A stretch of 64,000 bases of DNA, from positions 682,001-746,000 of the forward strand of contig JARDVN010000001.1 in assembly GCA_028994555.1 (NCBI GenBank). The letters run 5' to 3'. Shown one piece after another: positions 51,847 to 62,842 of the stretch. How positions within the stretch are numbered: the first letter of the stretch is position 1; every line of letters begins with the position of its first letter. The translations under genes were made by a program, and so were the position numbers. This DNA comes from Citrobacter amalonaticus. GTDB lineage: Bacteria; Pseudomonadota; Gammaproteobacteria; Enterobacterales; Enterobacteriaceae. Below the pieces are notes generated by a model. The model was given only the letters and a program-made list of their open reading frames with translations, did no database searches and was not told the DNA's origin.

Positions 51847-52998
51847 ATGAAAATGAACTTACCGCCATTTATCGAGATTTACCGCGCCCTGATTGCCACG
51901 CCGTCCATTAGCGCTACCGAAGAAGCGCTGGATCAGAGCAATGAGTCTTTAATCAATCTGCTGGCGGGTTGGTTCAGCGATCTCGGTTTCAGGATTGAGA
52001 TTCAACCGGTGCCGGGAACCCGCAATAAATTTAATCTGCTGGCCAGTATCGGACAGGGTGCTGGCGGCCTGCTGCTGACGGGGCATACTGACACCGTACC
52101 GTTTGACGATGGCCGCTGGACGCGCGATCCCTTCACCCTCACCGAACACGACAATAAGCTCTACGGTCTGGGTACGGCAGACATGAAGGGTTTCTTCGCT
52201 TTTATTCTCGACGCGCTGCGTGATGTTGACGTGACACAACTGAAAAAACCGCTCTACATCCTGGCGACGGCAGATGAAGAGACCAGCATGGCCGGGGCGC
52301 GTTACTTCTCGGAAAACGCGTCGATTCGTCCTGATTGCGCGATCATCGGTGAGCCCACGTCGCTGCAGCCGATTCGCGCTCACAAAGGCCATATTTCAAC
52401 GGCGGTACGGGTGATGGGCCAGTCTGGTCACTCCAGCGACCCGGCGCGTGGCGTGAACGCCATTGAGCTGATGCACGACGCGATTGGTCGTATTATGACC
52501 CTGCGCGACTCCCTGAAAGCGCGTTATCACTATGATGCTTTCACCGTGCCGTATCCCACGCTGAATCTGGGCAGCCTGCATGGCGGTGATGCGTCGAACC
52601 GTATCTGCGCCTGCTGTGAACTGCACATGGACATCCGACCGCTGCCAGGCATGACCCTGAGCGATCTCGATGGCTTACTGAATGAAGCCCTGGCACCGGT
52701 AAGCGAACGCTGGCCGGGTCGCCTGACCGTTGCCGAACTCCATCCGCCGATCCCAGGCTACGAATGCCCACCGGACCATCAGCTTGTTGAAGTGGTGGAA
52801 AAACTGCTGGGCGAGAAAACCGATGTGGTGAACTACTGCACTGAAGCGCCGTTTATCCAGACCCTGTGTCCGACGCTGGTGTTGGGACCGGGTTCGATCA
52901 ATCAGGCGCACCAGCCCGACGAATACCTCGAAACGCGTTTTATTAAGCCCACCCGAGAGTTAATTACCCAGGTGGTGCACCACTTCTGCTGGCACTGA
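51847..52998 (+). CDS. argE: Acetylornithine deacetylase ArgE
   Basis: Zinc hydrolase of the M20 family that frees ornithine from N-acetylornithine. 383 aa, E. coli length. Metal-ligand segments [19 protein letters not shown] and ADEETSMAG, and the final histidine in [12 protein letters not shown] chose ATG 51847; a GTG at 51838 would add three residues. Divergent from argC. Confidence 0.97.
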   Translation: MKMNLPPFIEIYRALIATPSISATEEALDQSNESLINLLAGWFSDLGFRIEIQPVPGTRNKFNLLASIGQGAGGLLLTGHTDTVPFDDGRWTRDPFTLTEHDNKLYGLGTADMKGFFAFILDALRDVDVTQLKKPLYILATADEETSMAGARYFSENASIRPDCAIIGEPTSLQPIRAHKGHISTAVRVMGQSGHSSDPARGVNAIELMHDAIGRIMTLRDSLKARYHYDAFTVPYPTLNLGSLHGGDASNRICACCELHMDIRPLPGMTLSDLDGLLNEALAPVSERWPGRLTVAELHPPIPGYECPPDHQLVEVVEKLLGEKTDVVNYCTEAPFIQTLCPTLVLGPGSINQAHQPDEYLETRFIKPTRELITQVVHHFCWH

Positions 52999-53001
52999 TC
53001 T

Positions 53002-53075
53002 TTTGCCCGGTGGCGCTGCGCTTACCGGGCCTACATTCGGTCGTAGGCCGGATACGCGCAGCGCCATCCGGCAAT
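53002..53075. repeat. REP elements after argE
   Basis: GCCCGGTGGCGCTGCGCTTACCGGGC and GTAGGCCGGATACGCGCAGCGCCATCCGGC, two REP units directly after argE. The rest of the 52999-53379 gap holds AT-rich promoter-like sequence (53130-53220) and repeat copy 4; no gene. Confidence 0.8.
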
Positions 53076-53245
53076 GCATTTTCACATTCCGATAAGCATT
53101 TCTTATCTGGCTGGATGTGAATTAAATTTCGTAAATTACCCGCATTTATTCGTTTGCTGAACCGATTTCGCCGCAATTGACGCCACGGGTTTTACGTGGC
53201 TTTATAAAAGACGACTAATAAACAAAGTCCGAAAGATGTCGTGTC

Positions 53246-53330
53246 ACAGCAAGGCGGCAAACGAACCCATCCCTGGGAGCTGACATAAGTAAGTGACCTG
53301 GGTGGGCGAGCACAGCCAACGCCGCTGTGG
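53246..53330 (+). repeat. Dispersed palindromic repeat, copy 4 (ppc leader)
   Basis: AGCAAGGCGGCAAACGAAC, core GAGCTGACATAAGTAAGTGA, then GAGCACAGCCAACGCCGC. Same head, stem-loop core and tail as copies 1 and 2, oriented with ppc and ending 50 bases before its start. Confidence 0.75.
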
Positions 53331-53379
53331 CGCGAAAGATACAGGACTCATAGATTAAAGATGGGGTGTCTGGGTTAAT

Positions 53380-56032
53380 ATGAACGAACAATATTCCGCG
53401 TTGCGTAGTAATGTCAGTATGCTCGGCAAAGTGCTGGGAGAAACCATCAAGGATGCGCTGGGAGAGAACATTCTTGATCGCGTAGAAACAATCCGTAAGC
53501 TGTCTAAATCCTCACGCGCTGGCAATGAAGCAAACCGCCAGGAGTTGCTCACCACGTTACAGAATTTGTCGAATGACGAGTTGCTGCCGGTCGCACGCGC
53601 GTTTAGCCAGTTCCTGAACCTGGCCAACACCGCCGAGCAATATCACAGCAGTTCGCCAAAAGGCGAAGGCGCCAGCAACCCGGAAGTGATTGCCCGCACC
53701 CTGCGTAAACTGAAAAACCAGCCTGAGCTGAACGACGCCATCATCAAAAAAGCGGTAGAGTCGCTGTCTCTTGAGCTGGTGCTGACCGCACATCCGACGG
53801 AAATTACCCGTCGCACGCTGATCCACAAAATGGGCGAAATCAACGCCTGTCTGAAGCAGCTCGATAACAAAGATATCGTTGAATACGAACGCCACCAGCT
53901 AATGCGCCGTCTGCGCCAGCTGATTGCACAGTCCTGGCACACCGATGAAATTCGTAAGCTGCGCCCAAGCCCGGTTGACGAAGCCAAATGGGGCTTCGCG
54001 GTGGTCGAGAACAGCCTGTGGCAGGGCGTACCGAACTATTTACGCGAACTGAACGAACAGTTGGAAGAGAATCTGGGCTATCAGTTACCTGTTGATTTCG
54101 TTCCAGTACGGTTCACCTCATGGATGGGCGGCGACCGTGACGGTAACCCGAATGTAACCGCAGATATCACCCGCCACGTTCTGCTGCTGAGCCGCTGGAA
54201 AGCGACCGACCTGTTCCTGAAAGATATTCAGGTGCTGGTTTCCGAGCTGTCGATGGTCGATGCCACGCCGGAACTGTTAGCGATGGTCGGCGAAGAAGGT
54301 GCATCGGAGCCTTACCGCTATCTGATGAAAAACCTGCGCGCGCGCCTGATGGCAACCCAGGCCTGGCTGGAAGCGCGTCTGAAAGGCGAGAAGCTGCCGA
54401 AACCGGCAGGTCTGCTGACGCAAAACGAACAGCTGTGGGAACCGCTGTACGCCTGCTACCGGTCGTTGCAAGCCTGCGGCATGGGCATTATCGCCAACGG
54501 CGAACTGCTCGATACCCTGCGTCGCGTGAAATGTTTTGGCGTCCCGCTGGTGCGTATTGATATTCGCCAGGAGAGCACCCGCCATACCGAAGCGCTGGGT
54601 GAACTGACCCGCTATCTCGGTATCGGGGATTACGAAAGCTGGTCCGAAGCGGACAAACAGGCTTTCCTGATCCGCGAACTGAACTCCAAACGCCCGCTGC
54701 TACCGCGCAACTGGGAGCCGAGTAATGACACCCGCGAAGTGCTCGACACCTGTAAAGTCATCGCCGAAGCGCCGAAAGGATCGATTGCCGCCTACGTTAT
54801 TTCTATGGCAAAAACGCCGTCTGACGTGCTGGCCGTGCATCTGCTGCTCAAAGAGGCTGGCATTGGCTTCGCCATGCCGGTGGCCCCGCTGTTCGAGACC
54901 CTTGACGACCTGAACAACGCCGACGATGTCATGACTCAACTGCTGAACATCGACTGGTATCGCGGTCTGATTCAGGGCAAGCAGATGGTGATGATTGGCT
55001 ATTCCGACTCGGCAAAAGACGCCGGGGTGATGGCCGCTTCCTGGGCACAGTATCAGGCGCAGGACGCGTTGATCAAAACCTGCGAGAAAGCCGGTATCGA
55101 ACTGACGCTGTTCCACGGCCGTGGCGGTTCCATCGGTCGCGGGGGGCGCGCCGGCCCATGCCGCCCTGCTTTCACAGCCACCGGGCAGCCTGAAAGGCGG
55201 TCTGCGCGTGACCGAACAAGGCGAAATGATCCGCTTCAAATACGGTCTGCCGGAAGTCACCGTCAGCAGCCTGTCGCTATACACCAGCGCCATTCTGGAA
55301 GCGAACCTGCTGCCGCCGCCGGAGCCGAAAGACGCCTGGCGTCATATCATGGACGAACTTTCGGTCATCTCCTGTGACTTGTACCGTGGCTACGTGCGTG
55401 AAAACAAAGACTTCGTCCCGTACTTCCGTTCCGCCACGCCGGAACAGGAACTGGGCAAACTGCCGCTCGGCTCGCGTCCGGCGAAACGTCGCCCGACCGG
55501 CGGCGTGGAATCTCTGCGCGCCATCCCGTGGATTTTCGCCTGGACGCAGAACCGCCTGATGCTGCCAGCCTGGCTGGGTGCCGGTACTGCGCTGCAAAAG
55601 GTGGTGGAAGATGGTAAGCAGAGCGAACTGGAAGCGATGTGCCGCGACTGGCCGTTCTTCTCCACGCGTCTCGGCATGCTGGAAATGGTGTTCTCGAAAG
55701 CGGATCTGTGGCTGGCAGAATACTACGATCAGCGCCTGGTCGCGAAAGAGCTGTGGCCGCTGGGCAAAGAGCTGCGCGAACTGCTGGAAGAGGACATCAA
55801 AGTGGTGCTGGCAATTGCCAACGACTCACATCTGATGGCCGATCTCCCGTGGATTGCCGAGTCTATCCAGTTACGTAATATCTACACCGATCCGCTGAAC
55901 GTCCTGCAGGCTGAGCTGTTACACCGCTCGCGACTGACGGAACAACAGGGCAAAGAGCCCGATCCTCGCGTTGAACAAGCGCTGATGGTCACCATCGCTG
56001 GCGTGGCGGCTGGTATGCGTAATACCGGCTAA
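53380..56032 (+). CDS. ppc: Phosphoenolpyruvate carboxylase Ppc (frameshift at G6 run)
   Basis: Anaplerotic enzyme making oxaloacetate from PEP and bicarbonate. Catalytic segments [10 protein letters not shown] (His138 region), [12 protein letters not shown] and the mobile loop [12 protein letters not shown]; the C-terminus ends GMRNTG. The break is at 55141-55146, inside that loop; five G restore [12 protein letters not shown] and give exactly 883 aa, the E. coli length. The raw sequence therefore shows two overlapping partial frames. Confidence 0.97.
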
Positions 56033-56043
56033 TTTCACCCCCC

Positions 56044-56080
56044 AACCCCCCTCTCGTGCTATTGCGCGCGAGGGGGGGTT
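56044..56080 (+). terminator. ppc terminator
   Basis: Long GC-rich hairpin (AACCCCCCTCTCG facing CGCGAGGGGGGGTT) beginning 12 bases after the ppc stop. A following T run is weak, and the run lengths are suspect given over-calling elsewhere. Confidence 0.65.
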
Positions 56081-56240
56081 GAAATAGTTCTGTCATAACC
56101 TCCGCACATTCACTATATTTCTGTCTGTTTTTTCCACCGTGAGATTTTTCAGAGCAACATGTGCCTTTGCGCCGGTGCTTCAGATTCTCTTAAGGTTTAG
56201 TCGCTACGTTTGGCATCACGTTTAAAGACAGGCTGACAAT

Positions 56241-57974
56241 ATGCAATCCACAACCCTCCAGTCTACGCCATCATTTAGCTGGAAAGCCCTTGGCTGGGCG
56301 CTTCTCTATTTTTGGTTTTTCTCCTCTTTATTACAGGCCATTATTTTAATTACGGGTTTTAGCGGCACCAACGGACTGCGTGACTCGCTGCTTTACAGCT
56401 CCCTTTGGCTAATCCCGATTTTCCTGTTCCCGAGTCGGACCCGCATTATTGCTGCGGTGGTGGGGATCGTGTTGTGGGCAACGTCGCTGGCGACGCTCTG
56501 CTATTACGTCATCTACGGGCAAGAGTTTTCGCAAAGCGTCCTGTTCGTAATGTTTGAGACCAACGCCAACGAAGCCAGCGAGTATCTGAGCCAGTACTTC
56601 AGCCTTAAAATCATCGCCATTGCGCTGGCCTATACTGTCGTCGCCGTATTTCTCTGGACGCGACTGCGCCCCGTCTATATTCCCGGACGCTGGCGTTGGC
56701 TCGTCTCTTTTGCGCTGCTGTATGGGCTGATCCTGAATCCGTTTGTGGTTCGTTCTGCGTTTGGCAACTCGCCGTATGAGAAGACGTTAAGCGGCCTTTC
56801 CTCGCGTATGGAACCGGCGGCGCCGTGGCAGTTCGTGATTGGGTATTACCAGTATCAGCGCCAGTTGACCTCACTCAACAACCTGTTGAACCAGAACCAT
56901 GCCCTGCCTCCGCTGACCAATTTTAAAGACAACTCTGGCGATGCGCCGCGCACGCTGGTGCTGGTGATTGGCGAGTCCACCCAGCGTGGTCGCATGAGTC
57001 TGTACGGTTATCCGCGTGAAACCACGCCGGAACTGGACGCATTACATAAGTCAGACCCCAATCTGACCGTGTTTAACAACGTCGTGACCTCACGCCCTTA
57101 CACGATTGAAATCCTGCAGCAGGCGCTGACCTTCGCGAACGAGAAGAACCCGGATCTGTATCTGACGAAACCATCGCTGATGAACATGATGAAACAGGCG
57201 GGATACAAAACTTACTGGATCACCAACCAGCAGACGATGACTGCCCGTAACACCATGCTGACGGTGTTTTCTAAGCAGACCGACGAGCAGTTCTATATGA
57301 ACCAGCAGCGTACGCAAAGCGCACGCGAATATGACACTAACGTGCTGACGCCATTTAAAAAAATCATGGCCGATCCGGCACCGAAAAAGTTCATCATTGT
57401 GCATTTGCTGGGTACGCACATTAAGTACAAATTCCGTTACCCGGAAGACCAGGGCAAGTTCGACGGCAGTACCGATCATGTCCCGCCAGGACTGAGCGCA
57501 GAAGAGCTGGAATCGTATAACGATTACGACAACGCCAACCTCTATAACGATAAGGTCGTCGCGAGCCTGATTAAGGATTATAAAGCGACCGATCCCAACG
57601 GCTTCCTGCTCTATTTCTCCGACCACGGTGAAGAAGTGTATGACACGCCGCCGCATAAAACGCAGGGTCGCAATGAGGACAACCCAACGCGCCACATGTA
57701 TACCGTGCCGTTCCTGTTGTGGACGTCCGAGAAATGGCAGGCCGCGCATCCGCGTGATTTATCACAGGATGTGAATCGTAAGTACAGCAGCTCGGAACTG
57801 ATCCACACCTGGTCCGACTTAGCCGGTCTGACCTACGACGGTTTCGATCCGACGCGTTCCATCACCAGCCCGCAGTTCAAAGAAACCACGCGCTGGATTG
57901 GTAACCCGTACAAGAAAAATGCGCTGATTGATTACGACACTTTGCCGTATGGCGATCAGGTCGGAAATCAGTAA
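56241..57974 (+). CDS. eptC: Heptose phosphoethanolamine transferase EptC (CptA/YijP)
   Basis: Inner-membrane enzyme adding phosphoethanolamine to LPS core heptose I. 577 aa, E. coli length. Five N-terminal helices (about residues 15-180) are followed by a periplasmic sulfatase-like domain. The nucleophile is Thr247 in GESTQRGRMSLYGY; SDHGEEVYD and HMYTVPFLLWTS are metal and substrate segments. Own promoter region 56083-56240; closed by a terminator. Confidence 0.96.
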   Translation: MQSTTLQSTPSFSWKALGWALLYFWFFSSLLQAIILITGFSGTNGLRDSLLYSSLWLIPIFLFPSRTRIIAAVVGIVLWATSLATLCYYVIYGQEFSQSVLFVMFETNANEASEYLSQYFSLKIIAIALAYTVVAVFLWTRLRPVYIPGRWRWLVSFALLYGLILNPFVVRSAFGNSPYEKTLSGLSSRMEPAAPWQFVIGYYQYQRQLTSLNNLLNQNHALPPLTNFKDNSGDAPRTLVLVIGESTQRGRMSLYGYPRETTPELDALHKSDPNLTVFNNVVTSRPYTIEILQQALTFANEKNPDLYLTKPSLMNMMKQAGYKTYWITNQQTMTARNTMLTVFSKQTDEQFYMNQQRTQSAREYDTNVLTPFKKIMADPAPKKFIIVHLLGTHIKYKFRYPEDQGKFDGSTDHVPPGLSAEELESYNDYDNANLYNDKVVASLIKDYKATDPNGFLLYFSDHGEEVYDTPPHKTQGRNEDNPTRHMYTVPFLLWTSEKWQAAHPRDLSQDVNRKYSSSELIHTWSDLAGLTYDGFDPTRSITSPQFKETTRWIGNPYKKNALIDYDTLPYGDQVGNQ

Positions 57975-57984
57975 GTCATTCAGC

Positions 57985-58013
57985 AGGCCACGCTTTTTAG
58001 GGTGGCCTTTTTT
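57985..58013 (+). terminator. eptC terminator
   Basis: AGGCCACGCTTTTTAGGGTGGCC hairpin followed by TTTTTT, 11 bases after the eptC stop. Confidence 0.85.
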
Positions 58014-58061
58014 CACCCTGGCGGTTACTGTTTCCCTGTCTGCGCAACGCAAGGGATCAAC

Positions 58062-58914
58062 ATGTATCAAGACGTCAGCCATCTTCTATCCCGCCTGATT
58101 CACGGCCCCGCACCGCTGCGCCAGATTTTCTTTGCCAGTACGCTCACCCCCGTCCCGGAACTGGCGTATCAGGTCGATTTTCCCCGCCTGGAAATCGTGC
58201 TGGAAGGTGAACTGACCGACGCCAGCCTCACCGACACGCTCACCCCATACGATGTGCTCTATGTGCCGGCTGGCGGCTGGAATCTCCCACAGTGGCAGGT
58301 ACCGGTCATTACGCTCAGTATTCTGTTCGGCAAACAACAGCTGGGATTCAGCGTGGTGCAATGGGACGGGAAAACATACCAGAATCTGGTCAAACAGCAC
58401 GTGGCGCGCCGTGGCCCGCGTATCGGTTCCTTTCTGTTGCAGACGCTTAATGAAATGCAGATGCAACCGCAAGAGCAGCAGACAGCGCGGTTGATTGTCG
58501 CCAGTCTGCTCAGCCACTGTCGCGACCTGCTCGGCAGCCAGATTCAAACCGCCTCCCGCAGCCAGGCGCTGTTTGAGGCTATCCGCGACTACATTGACGA
58601 GCGCTACGCCTCACCGCTCACCCGGGAATCGGTGGCGCAGGCGTTCTATATTTCGCCGAACTATCTCTCGCATCTGTTTCAAAAAACGGGGGGCGGTTGG
58701 CTTTAACGAATACCTGAACCATACGCGACTGGAACACGCTAAAACCTTGTTGAAAGGCTACGACTTAAAAGTGAAAGAGGTCGCGCACACCTGCGGATTT
58801 GTGGACAGTAACTACTTTTGCCGCCTGTTTCGTAAAAACACCGAACGCTCGCCGTCAGAATATCGTCGTCAGTATCACAGCCAGCTAACGGAAAAGCAGG
58901 TTAGTCCAGAATAA
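58062..58914 (+). CDS. yijO: AraC-family regulator YijO (frameshift at G6 run)
   Basis: Uncharacterised AraC/XylS regulator. After removing one G from 58688-58693 the protein is exactly 283 aa, as in E. coli: cupin-like N-terminal half (VDFPRLEIVLEGEL) and two C-terminal helix-turn-helix units (SVAQAFYISPNYLSHLFQK; VKEVAHTCGFVDSNYFCRLFRK). ATG 58062 (MYQDVSHLL) chosen over 58002. Its end overlaps the frwD end by 14 bases. It may control the adjacent frw-pfl cluster (inference from position). Confidence 0.92.
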
Positions 58915-59258
58915 GATGGGTATATTGCGGAGCGGAAAGCAACTTACGCACCGCGCTCATGACACGCTGCGGTTCGCGCAGAAAGGCGTTAATGCCGGAC
59001 TGAACATAGCGGCATTGGGTAAAACGCTCCGCGCCCGCCAGTTCGATATCGGTAATCAGCAACACGACATCCGCTCGACGGATATCCTCTTCAGCTAAGT
59101 GATTTTCCGTACCGAGCGCCCCCCTGCGTTTCAATCTTGATGGTCCACTTTTCCTGCTGGCACAGCTTCTCCAGCCGTTCAGCCGCCATGTAGGTATGAG
59201 CCACACCGCTTACGCAGGCCGTCACCGCGACCAGAAATCGCCCTGTTGAAACGGACAT
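58901..59258 (-). CDS. frwD: Fructose-like PTS IIB component FrwD (frameshift at C6 run)
   Basis: Phosphocarrier of the fructose-type PTS. 118 aa after removing one base at 59119-59124 (E. coli FrwD 113). The active cysteine is in the loop TACVSGVAHTYMAAE; ETQGALGTENHL follows across the break, then DVVLLITDIEL. It starts one base after the pflC stop and is the last gene of the cluster. FrwB in the same cluster is a second IIB with the same loop. Confidence 0.9.
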
Positions 59259-59259
59259 A

Positions 59260-60139
59260 TTACCCTCCTGTTGTGACCTGAAAGCCCGCGTTCTCCGCCA
59301 TCTCACGCATCTGGGCGACAACCTGCTCCGTTGGCGCAGGGACGTCCTTCATCACCCATTGCTGCCCAAGCAACCGATATTTCGGTTCGCCATAGAGATG
59401 AAACGGTAACAGGTGCAATTGCTTTATACCAAGCGATAACAACAACGTCAGCGCGCGCTGCATATTCTCATGTGTGAGCGTGTAGCCGGGGATCAGCGGC
59501 AAACGGGGGGATCACGTTTACGCCCTCCGCCACCAGCATCTGCAAATTAGCCACCACGCGCGGCATATTCATCGCCACAATCTCACGGGCCCGTTCAGGC
59601 TCCATGATCTTTAAATCGAACAGCACTTCATCACACGCTTTCGCCAGCGGCAGCAGTCGACGGGCGGGAGCATCGCCTGCCGTTTCAATCGCACAGTGCA
59701 CACCCCAGCGCCGCAGACGCTGTAAGAACCGCGTAGCGAAAGCCGCCTGTATCAACACTTCTCCGCCCGACAGCGTCACTCCACCGCCAGAGGTACGAAA
59801 GAAAATGTCATCTTTCATCACCTCGCGTTCCAGTTCATCCAGAGTGACATCGCGGCCAATCCGCTCAAACGCCCCGGAAGGACACTCGTCGGCATCACGC
59901 AGACACGGCGTACAGTGCAGGCATTTGCTTTCCCGTCGCACCGTTTCAATTCGTGGCGAGATCGATTCCGGATTGGCGCACCACGGGCAAATGTGCGGGC
60001 AGCCTTTAAAAAAGACCACCGTGCGGATCCCCTGGCCGTCATTCAGCGAATACCGTTGAATATTGAAGATGCGGGCGACCTCCTCATCGCACGACTCCAC
60101 AACCTCACAACTGATGCGCGGTGCGGCGAATGATGTCAT
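59260..60139 (-). CDS. pflC: Glycyl-radical enzyme activase PflC (frameshift at G6 run)
   Basis: Radical SAM activating enzyme for PflD. The SAM-cluster cysteines are in KGCPHICPWCANPE (CxxxCxxC), and an inserted ferredoxin-like cysteine set follows (CLHCTPCLRDADEC), as in activases of the glycerol-dehydratase group. SGGGVTLSGGEVL is the SAM-binding glycine motif. Five G at 59505-59510 give exactly 292 aa, the E. coli length. Its start overlaps the pflD end by 35 bases. Confidence 0.94.
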
Positions 60140-62404
60140 CCTGGATCTCCTTCGACAGCTCAACAAAGAAGGCGCTATACCCAGCCACACGTACCACCAG
60201 CCCGGCGAAGTCCTGAGGTCGCAACTGCGCTTCCCGCAACGTTTCGGCATTCACCACGTTAAACTGAATATGCTGCAATTTGAGCTGGGTAAAGGCGCGC
60301 AAGAAATCGCACAGCTTGCGTAATCCTGCCTCTCCTTCCAGCGTGGCGGGCGTGAACTTCACGTTCAGCAACGTTCCGTTGGACAGCAGTGTGTTATCCA
60401 GTTTACTGACCGATTTCAACACCGCCGTCGGTCCCTGCATATCCTGCCCAAGCATCGGCGAAAGACCGCCATCCGCCAGTTGTTCTCCGGAAAAACGCCC
60501 GTCTGGCGTCGCCCCTACCACCGCGCCCAACGGCACGTGTGCGGACACGGTATAAGAGCCCGGCGTAAACTGGCCGCCACGCGGATTCTGGTATTTCTCC
60601 ACCTCTTTGCAGTAATAACGCAGCAGTTCAGCGCTGATGTTATCTACCTCATCAATGTCATTACCGTATTTCTGGAAGCGGTTGATCAACCTGGCGCGGA
60701 TCTTTTCCCCTTCCGGCGTGGCGAAGTTGGCCTTTAACACCGCAAGCAACTCATCGAAACTGACACGCTGCTGCTCAAATACCAGCCCATTCAGCGCATG
60801 CAGAGAATCGCTGAGGTTGGCGATGCCAATACCCTGTACCCCAGAGAAATTATAGCGCGCGCCGCCGTTAGTAATGTCACATCCCTTCTCCAGGCAGTCG
60901 CTGATAAACGAGGAGAGCAACGGCACCGGCGCCCAGTCACGATGACCGATATCGCAAATATTGCTGCCTTCAACCATCAGTGTAATGGTGTGACTGATTT
61001 TGGCGCGAATATGCGCCAGCAGACCGTCCCAGGTCAGCTCGCGATTACCTTCATTCTCGTACAGGCTAATTTCCATGACCTTCAACAGGTTGAACATGGC
61101 GATATCATGCAGGCCGTAGGTTCTGCCCGGAATCGACAACTCCACGCACCCCACCACCGCATAATCACGCGCATCTTCCAGCGAGACGCCCCGGTTGAGG
61201 AACGCAGGGATCACCACTTCATCATTAAAGATCTGCGGAATACCGGTACCCAGACGGATAGTCTCGGCGGTCTTCATCAGAAACGGCGTATCAATCAGCG
61301 CGTTGGTGCGAACGCCCAGATTCGGCTGGGGTAACTGCACGCTCTGATAGGCATCCAGACAGAGGAATGAAAGCACGTTTACCGCACTACGGCCATTCTC
61401 CGTCAGGCCGCCAAGTAGCGCGGTATAGCCAGTCGGGAAGCCAGCGAAATAACGCGCGCTGCTGGTCGAACGCAGAAGCACGATGTCGTTGCATTTCACC
61501 CACAGCGATTCCAGCAGTTCTTTCAGGAATGCGGGATCGTCCCCCCTGCGTCAGCGACGCCTGATAAAACGGCAGCATGTACTGATCGAAACGCCCCAGC
61601 GACAGCGAACTGGCGTTGGACTCGTACTGCAAAATGATGTTCATGTACCAGAACAGCTGGCACGCCTGCCAGAAGGTGTGCGGCTTATGCTGCACGTTAT
61701 GCCGCGAGTTGGCGGCGATAGTCAGCAACTCCTGGCGACGAGTGGCATCCGGGCAACGTTCAGCCATCTCTTCCGCCAGTACGGCATAGCGCAGAATGTG
61801 GCGCTGCGACGCTTCCAGCAGCAGCAGTGCCGCCTGATAAAAGGCGTTATCCGGCGCCTGCTCGCAGTGAGCGCGCATCTGCATCACCAGTTCACCCAGC
61901 CCGTGATTCAACAAGCGTGGATAATCAATAATGATATGCCCCTGTCCCTTATCCGTCTGGTTGATGCTAAAAATCTGGGTACTGACGGCGGCCTTAACCT
62001 CATCCGTCATCTGACCGTTGATGAAATCCTTCATCGATCGTTTTTCCCAGTAAGGAAACAGTACATCACGATAGAGGCGTTTATCGTCTTCGCTGATGTC
62101 GAAACGGTCCTGGGGACGGGTCGGGAACTGATCCAACTCGTTGAGCAGCCAGTACGGGTCCATCTCCGGCGACATGATGCCCGCACGCGGTTTAACGGTA
62201 CGGTTTCCGGCAATCAGTTCCTCATCACGAATCGAAATCTCGACATGCTCGAGGATATATGCGGTCGCTTTAGCCCGACGTAAAATGACCGGCTCCCCCT
62301 TCCGTCTGCTGATGGCTGGCGGTATACAGCACAGCACGCTCGAGCGAAATTTCCCTGTTGTTCTGAAAGAGTGCCGCTTTTAAGCGGTGGATGCGGTGGG
62401 CCAT
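60105..62404 (-). CDS. pflD: Glycyl-radical enzyme PflD (two frameshifts)
   Basis: Anaerobic radical enzyme of the pyruvate formate-lyase superfamily. The radical glycine is in RVAGYSAFF near the C-terminus and the thiyl cysteine in VVGCVELSIPG. A single Cys there, rather than the Cys-Cys of PflB, points to the dehydratase/lyase branch; the substrate is not established. Breaks at C6 61541-61546 and C5 62295-62299 each need one base removed, giving exactly 765 aa, as in E. coli. The start is MAHRIHRLKAAL at 62404. Confidence 0.93.
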
Positions 62405-62424
62405 GAGGAACTCCTGTGGGCATG

Positions 62425-62500
62425 AATGCCTGATGGCGCTACGCTTATCAGGCCTACAAATTCGTAGGCCTGATAAGGCAGCGCCGCCATCCGGCAAACA
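62425..62500. repeat. REP pair between frwB and pflD
   Basis: GCCTGATGGCGCTACGCTTATCAGGC and GTAGGCCTGATAAGGCAGCGCCGCCATCCGGC: two REP units in the intercistronic gap, likely mRNA-stabilising. Confidence 0.8.
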
Positions 62501-62506
62501 AAACGG

Positions 62507-62827
62507 TTACGCTGTCTGCGCCAGATGCGCGCCAATCTTATTCATGATCGCGTCGGCGCGTTTTACCGCATCGCTGATGTTGACGCGTACGATAGTCTTA
62601 CCGGCAAAACGCTCCTCAAATTTTATCCCGATATCCTTGGTCAGAATGACGATATCGGCCTGCGCCACATCAGCGGGTGTCAGTTCATTCTCCAGACCAA
62701 TGGAGCCCTGCGTCTCAACTTTCACTTCCCAGCCTTTCGCTTTGGCTGCGCTTTCCAGCGCTTCAGCGGCCATATAAGTATGTGCAACACCTGAAGGACA
62801 TGCGGTTACTGCAATAATTTTCGTCAT
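62507..62827 (-). CDS. frwB: Fructose-like PTS IIB component FrwB
   Basis: 106 aa, E. coli length. Active cysteine in TACPSGVAHTYMAAEAL near residue 10; ETQGSIGLENELT and VILTKDIGI follow as in FruA-type IIB domains. Start MTKIIAV at 62827. It accepts phosphate from the FrwA IIA domain and donates it to sugar bound by FrwC. Confidence 0.95.
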   Translation of the reverse strand: MTKIIAVTACPSGVAHTYMAAEALESAAKAKGWEVKVETQGSIGLENELTPADVAQADIVILTKDIGIKFEERFAGKTIVRVNISDAVKRADAIMNKIGAHLAQTA

Positions 62828-62842
62828 GACGCCACTCCTCAC

